A stretch of DNA of 33,371 nt from Alphaproteobacteria bacterium UBA7314 (GCA_002471575.1 DKQG01000053.1:71753-105123), one strand, 5' to 3'. Positions 25,187-33,371 are shown, numbered from the stretch's first letter. Translations and numbers: made by a program. Notes: generated from the letters alone by a model not told the origin.

Positions 25187-25273
<87 letters not shown>

Positions 25274-25340
25274 TTTCCCGCATGGATAGCAAGACAGCCC
25301 GATATCCGACGCCGGATTGCCGGGCGGGAACGGAGACGAC

Positions 25341-25952
25341 TTGGCGATTGAGCTTTATCACAGCGACCTGCCGGACGGTCTGAATCTTGGATCCTCCGTC
25401 GCGATCGACACCGAGACCATGGGATTGAATCCGAATCGCGACCGCCTCTGTCTTGCACAGCTTTCGTCCGGTGACGGTAACGCACACCTGGTCAAGTTCG
25501 GCCCCGGCGAGTTCGATGCGCCGAACTTGTGCCGGCTGCTGGCCGATCCCGATGTCGAGATCCTGTTCCACTTCGGCCGCTTCGACATTGCGGTAATGCG
25601 CAAGTTTCTGGGTACGACCGCACGGGCCGTCTACTGCACGAAAATCGCCTCGAAACTAGTCCGCACCTACACTGACCGGCATGGGCTGAAAGATCTGTGC
25701 CGCGAACTGATCGGTGTCGAGATTTCCAAGGAACAACAATCATCCGACTGGGGGGCGGCGGAATTGTCAGAGCAGCAGATGAAGTATGCGGCGTCAGACG
25801 TTCTTTATCTCCACGCGCTTCGCGACAAGCTGAACGAGATGCTGACGCGCGAGGGGAGGATGGAAATGGCGCAGGCATGTTTCGATTTTCTGCCCGATCG
25901 CGCCGAGTTGGATCTTGCCGGCTGGCCGGATGTGGACATTTTCGCCCACTGA
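25341..25952 (+). CDS. RNase D-like 3'-5' exonuclease (DEDDy family)
   Basis: About 203 residues from the TTG at 25341, chosen because CGGAGA precedes it; a longer frame from 25317 is less likely. The DEDDy exonuclease signs are A-I-D-T-E-T (first Asp/Glu pair, about 23-25), L-F-H-F-G-R-F-D-I-A-V-M, and K-Y-A-A-S-D-V-L-Y-L with the final Tyr-x3-Asp. The protein ends without the HRDC domains of full-length E. coli RNase D, as is usual for the short alphaproteobacterial form. It trims 3' ends of tRNA and other stable RNA using two metal ions. It directly follows a tRNA gene; co-transcription is possible. Confidence 0.92.
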   Translation: MAIELYHSDLPDGLNLGSSVAIDTETMGLNPNRDRLCLAQLSSGDGNAHLVKFGPGEFDAPNLCRLLADPDVEILFHFGRFDIAVMRKFLGTTARAVYCTKIASKLVRTYTDRHGLKDLCRELIGVEISKEQQSSDWGAAELSEQQMKYAASDVLYLHALRDKLNEMLTREGRMEMAQACFDFLPDRAELDLAGWPDVDIFAH

Positions 25953-26069
25953 GACCAGGACAAGTCTGGAGGGCAAGTCATAATCTGGGGGGTCGCCGGT
26001 TTCGCCGGATTCGGATAGGGTACACGAAAGACACCATGTCGACAGGCGATTGATATTTCTGGATCTTAG

Positions 26070-27068
26070 ATGGCGGACACTGAAGATATTCTGGTAGAAA
26101 GGCTGTCGTCGGATGCGATAGCTGCGCTCGAGCCCGCCCGCCGCGTTCTGGAAACGGAAATCTCAGGCCTTCAGGATCTGTCGCGCGCGCTCGACGACCG
26201 TTTTACTCAGGCTTTAGCCGTTCTGGATAATGTGCAGGGCCGTGTGATCGTCACCGGTATGGGAAAAAGTGGACATATCGCCCGAAAAATGGCGGCGACG
26301 CTCGCATCGACCGGTACCCCGGCGCAATACGTGCACCCCGGCGAAGCAAGCCACGGCGACCTTGGCATGATCACGACCGACGATGCCGTGATCGCCATGT
26401 CGAATTCCGGCGAAACGGCGGAATTATCCGATATCGTCGCCTACGTGAAACTGAAACGCATACCGTTCATCACTATCACCGGACGCACTGACAGCGTCAT
26501 TGCCAAGGCGGCCGATGTTTCGTTGGTTGTTCCCGATAGTCCCGAAGCCTGCCCGCTAAGCCTGGCACCCACCACCTCCACGACGGTGATGTTGGCGCTC
26601 GGCGATGCCATCGCGGTGACGCTGCTAGAACGTCGCGGCTTTTCGCCGGATGACTTCCGGTTGCTGCACCCAGGCGGCCATCTCGGGTCCCGATTGATTC
26701 GGGTGATCGATATCATGCGAAGCGGAGCGGAATTGCCCTTGGTATCCGTCGACACGCCGATGACCGAGACGATCCTGGAGATGACCGCCAAACAGCTTGG
26801 CTGCGTCGGCGTGCGGCGCGCCGACGGAGTGCTAGCAGGCGTTATCACCGACGGCGATCTGCGGCGTCACATGGAAGACGATATTCTGGCCATGACGGCA
26901 TCAAAGGTTATGACGGCAGATCCCAAAACCGTGGGCGACGATGCGCTGGCTGCACAGGTGCTCGCGATGATGAACGAAAACAAGATCACGACTTTCTTCG
27001 TCGTTGCAGAAGGTCAACCCCGCGGCATCGTTCATATCCACGACATTCTGAGAACCGGCCTTTCGTGA
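26070..27068 (+). CDS. kdsD: D-arabinose-5-phosphate isomerase (KpsF/GutQ family)
   Basis: 332 residues. It interconverts ribulose-5-phosphate and arabinose-5-phosphate, the first step towards Kdo for LPS. The SIS domain (about 40-180) has TGMGKSGHIARKMAAT and the H-P-G-E-A-S-H-G-D-L-G segment, then M-S-N-S-G-E-T-A-E. Two CBS domains follow (about 210-270 and 275-330), with G-V-I-T-D-G-D-L-R-R. Three bases separate its stop from the lptC ATG, so it heads the LPS block kdsD-lptC-lptA-lptB. Confidence 0.96.
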   Translation: MADTEDILVERLSSDAIAALEPARRVLETEISGLQDLSRALDDRFTQALAVLDNVQGRVIVTGMGKSGHIARKMAATLASTGTPAQYVHPGEASHGDLGMITTDDAVIAMSNSGETAELSDIVAYVKLKRIPFITITGRTDSVIAKAADVSLVVPDSPEACPLSLAPTTSTTVMLALGDAIAVTLLERRGFSPDDFRLLHPGGHLGSRLIRVIDIMRSGAELPLVSVDTPMTETILEMTAKQLGCVGVRRADGVLAGVITDGDLRRHMEDDILAMTASKVMTADPKTVGDDALAAQVLAMMNENKITTFFVVAEGQPRGIVHIHDILRTGLS

Positions 27069-27071
27069 CGT

Positions 27072-27755
27072 ATGGTGGCGCCGCTGCGAAAGCCTGATAT
27101 CCAGCCCTCCGTTGCCGCCGCTGTTCCTCCCGCTGAGCCACCGATGCCGCGGTTCAGGTCGCGCTATAGCCGCTTCGTCACCCTTATGAAATATGCCTTA
27201 CCGGTGGTCGCCGGCAGCGTGCTGCTGCTTGTGGTGGTTTGGCCGGAGTTCAAACCCAAGCCTGAGCGTTTTGCGGTCGGTATTTCCGACCTGAAAGTGA
27301 ATGTCGAAGGCGGTCAACGGGTCGTCAATGCGCGCTTTACTGGCGTTGACAGCGAGAACCGCCCGTTCTCTGTCACGGCCGATGCTGTTATCCAAGATGC
27401 CAAGGATGGGGTCAAGCTCACACAGCCCAAGGCCGATGTGACGCTGGCGGGCAACTCCTGGGTCGCGATCGCCGCGCCGCAGGGAACGTTCTGGCGAAAA
27501 CCGAAAGTTCTGAACCTCGTCGGCGGGGTCGACCTGTTTCACGACGCCGGCTATGAATTCCAGACTGAGGAAGCGCGGATCGATTTTCGCATAGGCGCCG
27601 CGTCCGGCGATACGCCGGTTAAGGGGCAGGGACCGTTCGGGACCGTCGATGCAGAGGGCTTTCGCATCGTCGGAAGCGGAAATCGCATCATCTTCAGCGG
27701 GAAATGCCGGTTGGTGATCTTTCCGATCGCGACGAAGGCCGGAGGTGCGAAATGA
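27072..27755 (+). CDS. lptC: LPS export protein LptC
   Basis: 227 residues. One membrane helix lies at about 40-57 after a proline-rich cytoplasmic tail; the rest is a periplasmic beta-jellyroll (V-N-A-R-F-T-G-V-D-S...). LptC links the inner-membrane LptBFG extractor to the periplasmic LptA bridge. Identification rests on topology, weak DUF1239-type features and above all position between kdsD and lptA. Its stop overlaps the lptA start (ATGA). Confidence 0.88.
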   Translation: MVAPLRKPDIQPSVAAAVPPAEPPMPRFRSRYSRFVTLMKYALPVVAGSVLLLVVVWPEFKPKPERFAVGISDLKVNVEGGQRVVNARFTGVDSENRPFSVTADAVIQDAKDGVKLTQPKADVTLAGNSWVAIAAPQGTFWRKPKVLNLVGGVDLFHDAGYEFQTEEARIDFRIGAASGDTPVKGQGPFGTVDAEGFRIVGSGNRIIFSGKCRLVIFPIATKAGGAK

Positions 27756-28594
27756 TGTCAGTGTTTCATATTGTGCCCGCAATGGTATCGATTGCGACGC
27801 TGCTTTCGTTTCTCGGTCTAGCCGTGGCCCAGGGTATTGGGCTGCCTGGGCAGTCGGGCGATAAACCTATCGAGATAAACGCGGAACAGGGCATCGAGTG
27901 GCAGCAAAAAAACAGGGCCTATATCGCGCGCGGCAATGCCCGGGCGGCGCAGGGCGACGTCGCGGTTCTGGCCGACACGCTGACCGCTTACTACCGCGAA
28001 ACTGAGAACGGCAGGTCTGATATTTGGCGGATTGATGCGGTCGGTCGCGTTCGCATCGTCACGCCTACCCAAAGGGCCTATGGCGACAAGGCGGTGTACG
28101 ATGTTGCTAAGGGGATACTTATCCTGACCGGCGGCACACGGCTTGAAACCGAAACCGACCGTATCACTGCGCGGGACAGCCTTGAATACTGGGAAAAACG
28201 GAACCTCGCCGTTGCGCGCGGAAATGCGATTGCGACTCGGGGAGAAAACCGTTTGCGCGCCGATGTGCTGACAGCTCACTTCGCCAAAGACGGCAGGGGC
28301 CAATCGCGCGTGCGCCAAGTTCACGCATTCAACAATATCGTAATTACTACCCCGGAAGAAATTGTCCGGTCGACCCGTGGGATTTACGATGTTGAAACCG
28401 GTATCGCGACTCTCACAGGATCGGTTAAGATTACCCGCGGAAACAACCACTTGAACGGGGAACATGCGGAAGTGAACCTGAGCACCGGAGTAAGCAGACT
28501 GTTCGGCCGTGGCCGTGGCGGTGTACAGGGAATTTTTATGCCCGGAAAGAAAAACGGGCTCGGCGGTCAATCGGATACCGGGGAGAAGCAGTGA
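27752..28594 (+). CDS. lptA: LPS transport periplasmic protein LptA (OstA-like)
   Basis: 280 residues from the ATG at 27752, with GGAGGTGCGA directly upstream and an ATGA overlap with lptC. The signal peptide covers about 1-26. The mature part carries the OstA repeats: D-K-P-I-E-I-N-A-E-Q-G-I-E-W, Y-I-A-R-G-N-A-R-A, then I-T-A-R-D-S-L-E-Y and later V-Y-D-V and L-T-G-x motifs. LptA units stack into the periplasmic bridge that carries LPS to LptDE. It is longer than E. coli LptA (185), as is common in alphaproteobacteria, probably through one more OstA-like stretch. Confidence 0.93.
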   Translation: MMSVFHIVPAMVSIATLLSFLGLAVAQGIGLPGQSGDKPIEINAEQGIEWQQKNRAYIARGNARAAQGDVAVLADTLTAYYRETENGRSDIWRIDAVGRVRIVTPTQRAYGDKAVYDVAKGILILTGGTRLETETDRITARDSLEYWEKRNLAVARGNAIATRGENRLRADVLTAHFAKDGRGQSRVRQVHAFNNIVITTPEEIVRSTRGIYDVETGIATLTGSVKITRGNNHLNGEHAEVNLSTGVSRLFGRGRGGVQGIFMPGKKNGLGGQSDTGEKQ

Positions 28595-29376
28595 GCAGCG
28601 AGGATCTCAATACGATGATCGGGGATGCCAAAAAACCGCGCCTGGTTTCTCAGAACGACGGGTTGCAGGTTCGGAGGGTTGGCAAGCGTTACAAGAAGCG
28701 CCCGGTGCTGCGTGAAGTGAGCATGACGCTGAAACGCGGCGAGGTCGTCGGTCTGCTAGGACCGAATGGTGCCGGCAAAACAACCTGTTTTTACATCGTT
28801 ACCGGCTTGATCGCGGCGGATTACGGTTCTATCGCCCTTGACGGCCAAGACGTCACCGGGCTTCCTATGTATCGACGGTCCCGCCTCGGTATCGGATACT
28901 TACCTCAAGAAGCGTCGATCTTTCGTGGCATGACGGTAGAAAATAATATCCGCGGAGTGCTTGAGGTGACAGACGACAATCCGGCTCGGCGTGAAGCAAG
29001 ACTGGAAGAACTGCTGGCGGAATTTTCAGTCAGCCATCTGCGCCGGACACCGGCGCTGGCGCTGTCCGGCGGCGAACGACGTCGGGTCGAAATTGCGCGC
29101 GCGCTGGCATCCAATCCGGATTTTATGTTACTCGACGAACCTTTCGCAGGCATCGATCCGATCGCTGTTGACGATATTCGCGGCTTGGTCACGCACCTGA
29201 AGGATCGCGGCATCGGCGTGCTCATCACGGACCACAATGTGCGCGAAACGCTGGATATAGTGGATCGCGCGTACATCCTTCACGATGGGGCCGTTCTGAT
29301 GGACGGTGCGCCGTCTGAAATCGTCGCCCATAAGGATGTTCGACGGGTTTACCTCGGTGAAAGATTCAGTTTGTAA
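28591..29376 (+). CDS. lptB: LPS export ABC transporter ATP-binding protein LptB
   Basis: 261 residues. LptB dimers power LPS extraction with LptFG. Walker A GPNGAGKTT is at 57-65, the Q-loop is in Y-L-P-Q-E-A-S-I-F-R, the signature is LSGGERRRVEIARA, and Walker B is F-M-L-L-D-E-P-F-A-G-I-D-P with the LptB-typical F-A-G-x-D-P. The GTG start at 28591 overlaps the lptA stop by four bases; the first 25 residues are a family-variable extension, so a later start is possible. lptF and lptG are not in this window. Confidence 0.97.
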   Translation: MSSEDLNTMIGDAKKPRLVSQNDGLQVRRVGKRYKKRPVLREVSMTLKRGEVVGLLGPNGAGKTTCFYIVTGLIAADYGSIALDGQDVTGLPMYRRSRLGIGYLPQEASIFRGMTVENNIRGVLEVTDDNPARREARLEELLAEFSVSHLRRTPALALSGGERRRVEIARALASNPDFMLLDEPFAGIDPIAVDDIRGLVTHLKDRGIGVLITDHNVRETLDIVDRAYILHDGAVLMDGAPSEIVAHKDVRRVYLGERFSL

Positions 29377-29409
29377 GACATAGTCCAAGTGTATCTAGGA
29401 TCGGCATAA

Positions 29410-31014
29410 ATGGTGCTCGGACCACGATTGGATCTGCGTCAGAGCCAATCTCTGGTAATGACGCCGCAACTACAGCAGGCCATCAAGCTGCTACGGATGT
29501 CCAATGTCGAGCTGACAGAATTCATAGAGCAAGAAATCGAACAAAATCCGCTTCTTGAACGTGAAGAAGCACAGGATAGATTTGAAGTAGATACTCCTGA
29601 AGCCCCGGAAGCCGCTATGGCTTCAGACAATACCGATGACGGAACCGAATTCGATGGTGATGCGGACGCACTGTCTCCCGAAGCTCCGGCCTATGACGAC
29701 ATCGAAACGCTTCCCGATTCGGCTGACCATGCGACATCCAAAGCCCTGGGCGAGGATGACCGGTGGCTAGATACCGATTTCGAAAACGTCTACGAGCCCG
29801 AATCGGCCTCCGACGGGGCGGCGCCCGACGCCGGTGGTGAAGAGGGAGACGGCCTGAACTGGAGCACCGCAGGCACGGGCGGTGGCGGATTTGACGATGA
29901 CCTGTGCGTGCTCGAAAACGTTCCCGCGGAAGAGATGACGCTTCGCGATCATTTGATCGGGCAGGTGAATATCGAGTTTGACGATCACGTCGACCTCATG
30001 ATCGCTGATCGGCTGATCGACATATTGGACGACAACGGATGGCTGTCCGAAGAACTAGAAACCGTCGCCGTGGCGCTCGGCTGTACCATCGAACGTATTG
30101 AGGAAACATTGGCCCGCTGCCAGCAGCTCGACCCGCCCGGAATTTTCGGCCGGACCCTCGCTGAGTGCCTCGCGCTGCAACTGCGCGAGAAGGACCGGCT
30201 CGATCCGGCGATGGAGGCATTGCTTAAAAACCTGGAATTGCTGGGCAAGCGGGAATTCGTTCAGCTGCGCAGGATTTGCGACGTCGACAATGAAGACCTA
30301 CTTCAGATGGTTGCCGAAATCAAAGAGCTCAATCCGCGGCCTGCGTCCGATTTCAATCGCGAAGTGATGCAACCGGTGGTGCCCGACGTGTTTGTCCGAC
30401 GCACCAAGGAGGGCTGGGCGGTGGAGCTGAACAGCGACACCATGCCGCGGGTTCTGGTGAACAATCGATATTATGCGACCATTCGGCGTCATGCTCGGTC
30501 GAAGGAAGACATAGAGTTCCTCAGCGACCGTTTCCAGTCGGCCAACTGGCTGGTTCGGGCGCTGCATCAGCGGGCCGAGACGATCCTGAAAGTCGCATCC
30601 GAACTGGTGACGCAGCAGGAAGCCTTCTTCGAGGATGGCGTCGAATTTCTGAAGCCGCTGACACTGCGCGATGTTGCAGGGGAAGTCAGTGTCCACGAGA
30701 GCACCGTTAGCAGGGTGACGTCCAACAAGTACCTGGGCTTTAGCCGCGGCATCTTCGAAATGAAATATTTCTTCAATTCCGCGATAGGCCAGAACGAGGC
30801 CGGCGAATCCCGATCGGCGGAGTCGATCCGCTTCAGGATCAAATCGCTGATCGAACGCGAAGCGCCGGAGAGTATTCTCTCGGACGACCGGATTGTCGAC
30901 ATCCTGCGCGAGGAAGGTATTGATATTGCGCGACGCACAGTCGCGAAATACCGTGATGCGATGCATATTCCGTCATCGGTCCAGCGTCGGCGGGAAAAGG
31001 CGCTGCACGCATAG
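29410..31014 (+). CDS. rpoN: RNA polymerase sigma-54 factor
   Basis: 534 residues. Region I is the Gln/Leu-rich start (L-R-Q-S-Q-S-L-V-M-T-P-Q-L-Q-Q-A-I-K-L-L); region II (about 55-155) is strongly acidic; region III has the core-binding part. It also has the HTH (V-H-E-S-T-V-S-R-V-T-S-N-K-Y) and the RpoN box ARRTVAKYRD (507-516) that reads the -24 promoter element. Sigma-54 needs enhancer-binding ATPases and commonly controls nitrogen assimilation. It is 33 bases after lptB, and hpf and ptsN follow, the conserved order in proteobacteria. Confidence 0.97.
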   Translation: MVLGPRLDLRQSQSLVMTPQLQQAIKLLRMSNVELTEFIEQEIEQNPLLEREEAQDRFEVDTPEAPEAAMASDNTDDGTEFDGDADALSPEAPAYDDIETLPDSADHATSKALGEDDRWLDTDFENVYEPESASDGAAPDAGGEEGDGLNWSTAGTGGGGFDDDLCVLENVPAEEMTLRDHLIGQVNIEFDDHVDLMIADRLIDILDDNGWLSEELETVAVALGCTIERIEETLARCQQLDPPGIFGRTLAECLALQLREKDRLDPAMEALLKNLELLGKREFVQLRRICDVDNEDLLQMVAEIKELNPRPASDFNREVMQPVVPDVFVRRTKEGWAVELNSDTMPRVLVNNRYYATIRRHARSKEDIEFLSDRFQSANWLVRALHQRAETILKVASELVTQQEAFFEDGVEFLKPLTLRDVAGEVSVHESTVSRVTSNKYLGFSRGIFEMKYFFNSAIGQNEAGESRSAESIRFRIKSLIEREAPESILSDDRIVDILREEGIDIARRTVAKYRDAMHIPSSVQRRREKALHA

Positions 31015-31058
31015 TGGCCCGGTTTGCACGGTTCGGGATCGATGGGCCGCGGAGTCTA

Positions 31059-31086
31059 TTGACTAACCTTTCCGCAGTGGTATTTT
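31059..31086 (+). promoter_or_regulatory. Sigma-70 promoter candidate before hpf
   Basis: TTGACT (31059-31064), 16-bp spacer, TATTTT (31081-31086), about 90 bases before the hpf start. It would allow hpf-ptsN expression apart from rpoN. Confidence 0.45.
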
Positions 31087-31175
31087 CCGCCGCTCTGCAT
31101 GACGGGTAGGGGCGTCAGGAACAGCATTCAAATAATAACAAGGGTTTGCGGGCACCGCCCTACTCATTATTGTGC

Positions 31176-31789
31176 ATGAAAGTTAGAGGTTCAGGCAAGC
31201 AGGTCGTTGTCGGAGACGCTTTGCCGGAGTATGCCGAAGCCCGTCTCGAAGAGGCGGTCGACAAGTACTTCGACAGCGGTATAGGTTCCGGAGTAGCGGT
31301 ATCGTGGACAGGCAGTGTTCTGCGGATAAACACTACCACGCACCCGGGGCGAGGTATTATTGTGCTATCTCATGGCGTAGCCGAAACTGCGCGGCTGGCC
31401 TTTGACATTGCATTAGACAAGATCTCCAAACGTCTCCGCCGGCACAAGCGGAGGCTGAGAGATTATCAGCGTAGGGATAAATCCGAAGCCAAGCAGAACC
31501 GCGTTAATATTCAGCGCTATGTGATTGTGCTGCCGAAGACTCTGGCGCTGCCGATAACGCGGACGACAGTGGCCTTGAGGAGAGCGAGGACACCCCCGTC
31601 GTGATCGCGGAAACGACCGCAGAAATGGATACGCTTTCCGTCAGCGAGGCTGTGATGCGGCTCGATTTGTTGGAGCAGTCGGCGCTTGCTTTCCCTCACG
31701 CGGGGAACGGCAGCATAAACGTGATTTATGGACGTCGAGGTGGAAACATCGGCTGGATCGATCCCGAACCGGAAAATGCCACGGACTGA
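31176..31789 (+). pseudogene. hpf: Ribosome hibernation promoting factor (long form), frameshifted in the linker
   Basis: The S30AE N-domain is intact in the first frame (MKVRGSGKQVVVGDALPEYA..., K-R-L-R-R-H-K-R-R-L-R-D-Y). After Q-R-Y-V-I (31512-31526) that frame runs into unlike sequence and stops at 31604. The frame one base back carries the expected acidic linker (A-A-E-D-S-G...E-E-S-E-D-T-P-V-V-I-A-E) and the C-terminal dimerisation domain (A-V-M-R-L-D-L-L-E, N-V-I-Y-G-R-R-G-G-N-I-G-W-I-D-P) to 31789. Long HPF dimerises 70S ribosomes into inactive 100S particles; the N-domain alone would still bind ribosomes. One missing base near 31521-31532 explains everything. No slippery heptamer is present, so a mutation or sequence error is more likely than programmed shifting. 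The start ATG at 31176 has no clear ribosome binding site. Confidence 0.85.
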
Positions 31790-31806
31790 AGGCGCTGGAG
31801 ACGACC

Positions 31807-32271
31807 ATGGAAATCGAGGACATTCTCAGCGCGGACCGGATTGTTACGTCACTGGAAGCGGGCAGCAAAAAGAACGTACTTCAGGAACTTGCGGGCAAGG
31901 CGGCGAAGCAGACCGGGCTCGAAGAACACGAGATTTTCGACGTATTGCTGGAGCGCGAACGTCTTGGCACCACTGGTGTCGGCAGTGGCATAGCTATTCC
32001 CCACGGGAAATTGGGTTCCCTCGATGAGCTGTTCGGATGTTTCGCCAGACTCGACAACCCGGTCGATTTCGATGCGATCGATGGAGAACCGGTAGATCTG
32101 ATTTTTTTGCTTCTGGCGCCGGAATCGGCGGGTGCAGATCATCTGAAGGCTCTTGCGCGGATTTCACGCGTATTGAGCAACAACGCGCTTTGCGACAAAT
32201 TACGTTCGACGACAACGCCGGAAAAAATCTTTAGCCTGCTGACTCAGAGCGCCCAAAGTCACGCGGCCTGA
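31807..32271 (+). CDS. ptsN: PTS IIA-like nitrogen-regulatory protein (EIIA-Ntr)
   Basis: 154 residues. The phosphorylatable histidine sits in G-I-A-I-P-H-G-K (residue about 66), preceded by E-R-E-R-L-G-T-T-G-V-G-S, the classic EIIA-Ntr block. PtsN is the end of the phosphorelay PtsP-PtsO-PtsN and tunes potassium transport, sigma-54 functions and, in several alphaproteobacteria, stress and carbon responses. TGGAGA precedes the ATG. Eighteen bases from the hpf C-terminal frame, so very likely co-transcribed. Confidence 0.96.
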   Translation: MEIEDILSADRIVTSLEAGSKKNVLQELAGKAAKQTGLEEHEIFDVLLERERLGTTGVGSGIAIPHGKLGSLDELFGCFARLDNPVDFDAIDGEPVDLIFLLLAPESAGADHLKALARISRVLSNNALCDKLRSTTTPEKIFSLLTQSAQSHAA

Positions 32272-32309
32272 CGGCAATCGAAGTCCCCATTCAAATTCGA
32301 AGCCTCCCG

Positions 32310-32531
32310 TCAGTGTACGCTCACCGGTTCCATGTTGTGCTGGCGGACCGTCGCGAAGGCGACGTCGCGATCCACATTCATTACCGCGATTTCAGCTCCA
32401 TTCGCGGCGTATACGCCGAAACGCTTGGCGTCGCTGTTGCCGATTTTTTTCACATATGCGACATGATGCATGCCCAGCATCTCTAAATCCGCGGGAGACA
32501 TGATCTTCTCTGCTACTTCACTCTGCTGCAT
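32310..32531 (-). CDS. DUF1150 family protein
   Basis: 73 residues with the DUF1150 pattern: M-S-P-A-D-L-E-M-L-G, H-H-V-A-Y-V-K, then F-G-V-Y-A-A-N-G and A-E-I-A-V-M-N-V-D-R-D-V-A. The family is confined mostly to alphaproteobacteria, is of unknown function, and is regularly found right after a small heat shock protein gene, as here (24 bases apart). Co-expression with Hsp20 under heat shock is likely. Confidence 0.88.
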   Translation of the reverse strand: MQQSEVAEKIMSPADLEMLGMHHVAYVKKIGNSDAKRFGVYAANGAEIAVMNVDRDVAFATVRQHNMEPVSVH

Positions 32532-32555
32532 TCTTCCTATCCACTTTGCCGCCCG

Positions 32556-33050
32556 TCACAGGCGGGCGTGGGCATCCCCGGTTGATGCCTTTTCCTCAGG
32601 TTCGATATCTATCTCTTTAAGATTGGGGCGTTTGGATTTTCCGCCGGTCTTGATTTCAATCGTGCGCGAATGCGTCTCCACCACCGGGCGTTTCAAACTG
32701 ACATGCAACAAACCGTTATCCAGATCTGCGCCCAGGACTTCGATGCCTTCTGCCAGTAGGAAGGAGCGTTGGAATTGCCGTGCCGCGATGCCGCGGTGAA
32801 GGAACTCTCGGGCTGGATCGTCATCTTGTTTTCCACGGATCACGAGCTGCGTGTCCTCGATAGTTACGGAGAGTTCCTCCGGTGAGAATCCGGCGACAGC
32901 GAGCGATATTCTGATATCGTCTTCGCCGGTACGTTCGATATTGTATGGCGGATACCCGTCCGACGACGTCTTGCTGACGCGATCAAGAGCGCGTTCAAGT
33001 TCGTCGAAGCCGAGTAAAAAGGGACTGTTGAACAGCGAAAGGCGTGTCAT
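32556..33050 (-). CDS. Hsp20/IbpA-family small heat shock protein
   Basis: 164 residues. The alpha-crystallin domain (about 35-125) runs from Y-P-P-Y-N-I-E-R through I-R-I-S-L-A-V-A-G-F-S-P-E-E-L and L-V-I-R-G-K, then H-R-G-I-A-A-R-Q-F-Q-R-S-F-L-L and ends with G-L-L-H-V-S-L-K-R-P. The N-terminus (L-F-N-S-P-F-L-L-G-F-D) matches IbpA-type proteins. Small Hsps hold unfolding proteins for DnaK/ClpB refolding. A GAGGG ribosome binding site lies before the ATG, and a sigma-32-like promoter is at 33116-33144. It heads an operon with DUF1150. Confidence 0.95.
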   Translation of the reverse strand: MTRLSLFNSPFLLGFDELERALDRVSKTSSDGYPPYNIERTGEDDIRISLAVAGFSPEELSVTIEDTQLVIRGKQDDDPAREFLHRGIAARQFQRSFLLAEGIEVLGADLDNGLLHVSLKRPVVETHSRTIEIKTGGKSKRPNLKEIDIEPEEKASTGDAHARL

Positions 33051-33115
33051 CTAGACCCTCATCATCTGAGCGAGCATTCGTGTTGCAGATTTGGTATCAG
33101 AAAAACCTACCTTTG

Positions 33116-33144
33116 AAGTGGGGGGTTTGAAGATAAATTTCAAG
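33116..33144 (-). promoter_or_regulatory. RpoH (sigma-32) heat-shock promoter candidate for hsp20
   Basis: Reading leftward: CTTGAA (33144-33139), 15-bp spacer, CCCCACTT (33123-33116), against the sigma-32 consensus CTTGAA and CCCCAT-T. It lies about 65 bases before the hsp20 ATG, giving a normal 5' leader. No clear ROSE-type RNA thermometer was recognised in that leader. Confidence 0.65.
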
Positions 33145-33371
33145 TTCTCCCTCTTTCCCCCGCTAACGCGACGCCGGTCACACGGACAGTTAATCCCCGC
33201 CGCCGAGGTGTCCCAGCAACACGACCGCTGCTTTCCGTGTCTTTTCGACCTGCCCTTGATGGGTTTCTCGGGCGGATTGTCCGCGGCTCCCGCCAGTTCC
33301 ACCTATGGGGTGTGCATTCGTCTCCAACGAAAATTGAGGCAGCGCAGTTTGCGGGTCACCACCTAAATCCC
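33145..33371. other. Right-edge stretch without a recognisable gene
   Basis: Reading frames exist on both strands here but none shows a ribosome binding site or a known motif; the plus-strand one overlaps the hsp20 promoter. It may hold part of a gene that continues beyond the window. Confidence 0.35.

Noticed and set aside
32268..32313. CTGACGG/CCGTCAG inverted repeat between ptsN and DUF1150 as a terminator
   Set aside because: Long loop and no T-run; may fold but evidence is too thin for a terminator call.
33051..33110. ROSE-like RNA thermometer in the hsp20 leader
   Set aside because: The leader has a GAGGG ribosome binding site but no convincing complementary stem covering it by eye.
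33091..33366. 91-codon plus-strand ORF at the right edge
   Set aside because: Overlaps the heat-shock promoter, no ribosome binding site, no recognised domain.

Overview
The window looks like a chromosome segment of an alphaproteobacterium, most likely from the Rhodospirillales or a neighbouring order. The main evidence is the block kdsD-lptC-lptA-lptB-rpoN-hpf-ptsN (26070-32271), together with the Hsp20-DUF1150 pair, a CHCC zinc-finger protein, the gltD-gltB order and an infC that appears to start at AUC. The identification rests on recognised protein motifs and gene order only; no database search was run.

Two compartments are visible. Positions 1 to about 6330 are an AT-richer accessory region ending at a tRNA-Arg(CCG) gene. 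Next to the tRNA lies a tyrosine integrase carrying a frameshift and an internal stop, so this looks like an old integrative element whose far end is outside the window. From the left it holds: an orphan terminator; a 62-codon ORF followed by a 91-nt two-hairpin element; a secreted small protein coupled to a bactofilin; a second 62-codon paralogue followed by an exact copy of the 91-nt element; a broken membrane-anchored Sel1-repeat gene; an AT-rich empty stretch; and a divergent pair of secreted proteins, a polysaccharide-lyase-like jelly-roll protein and a beta-trefoil lectin.

From 6333 onward the region is core genome. It holds an ABC-2 type ATPase, a CHCC zinc-finger gene and infC-thrS. 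Two overlapping glycosyltransferase genes come next (GT4, GT9), followed by an ABHD10-like hydrolase, a YeeZ-like SDR and a TPR protein. A decayed GntR regulator and a GST precede the glutamate synthase operon gltD-gltB. The remaining genes are uppP, an NDUFA9-like epimerase, tRNA-Leu(CAG), an RNase D-like exonuclease, and the LPS/sigma-54 block. Hsp20-DUF1150 lies behind a good candidate heat-shock (RpoH) promoter. Envelope biogenesis is a recurring theme: kdsD makes the Kdo precursor, lptABC export LPS, the glycosyltransferases decorate glycans and uppP recycles undecaprenyl phosphate.

The most interesting items are the duplicated 91-nt 3' element, identical in two copies while the attached coding sequences differ at roughly one base in five (a candidate 3'-UTR-derived sRNA pair with CU-rich loops), and the hpf gene, split by a single-base frameshift in its linker in an otherwise well-kept operon.
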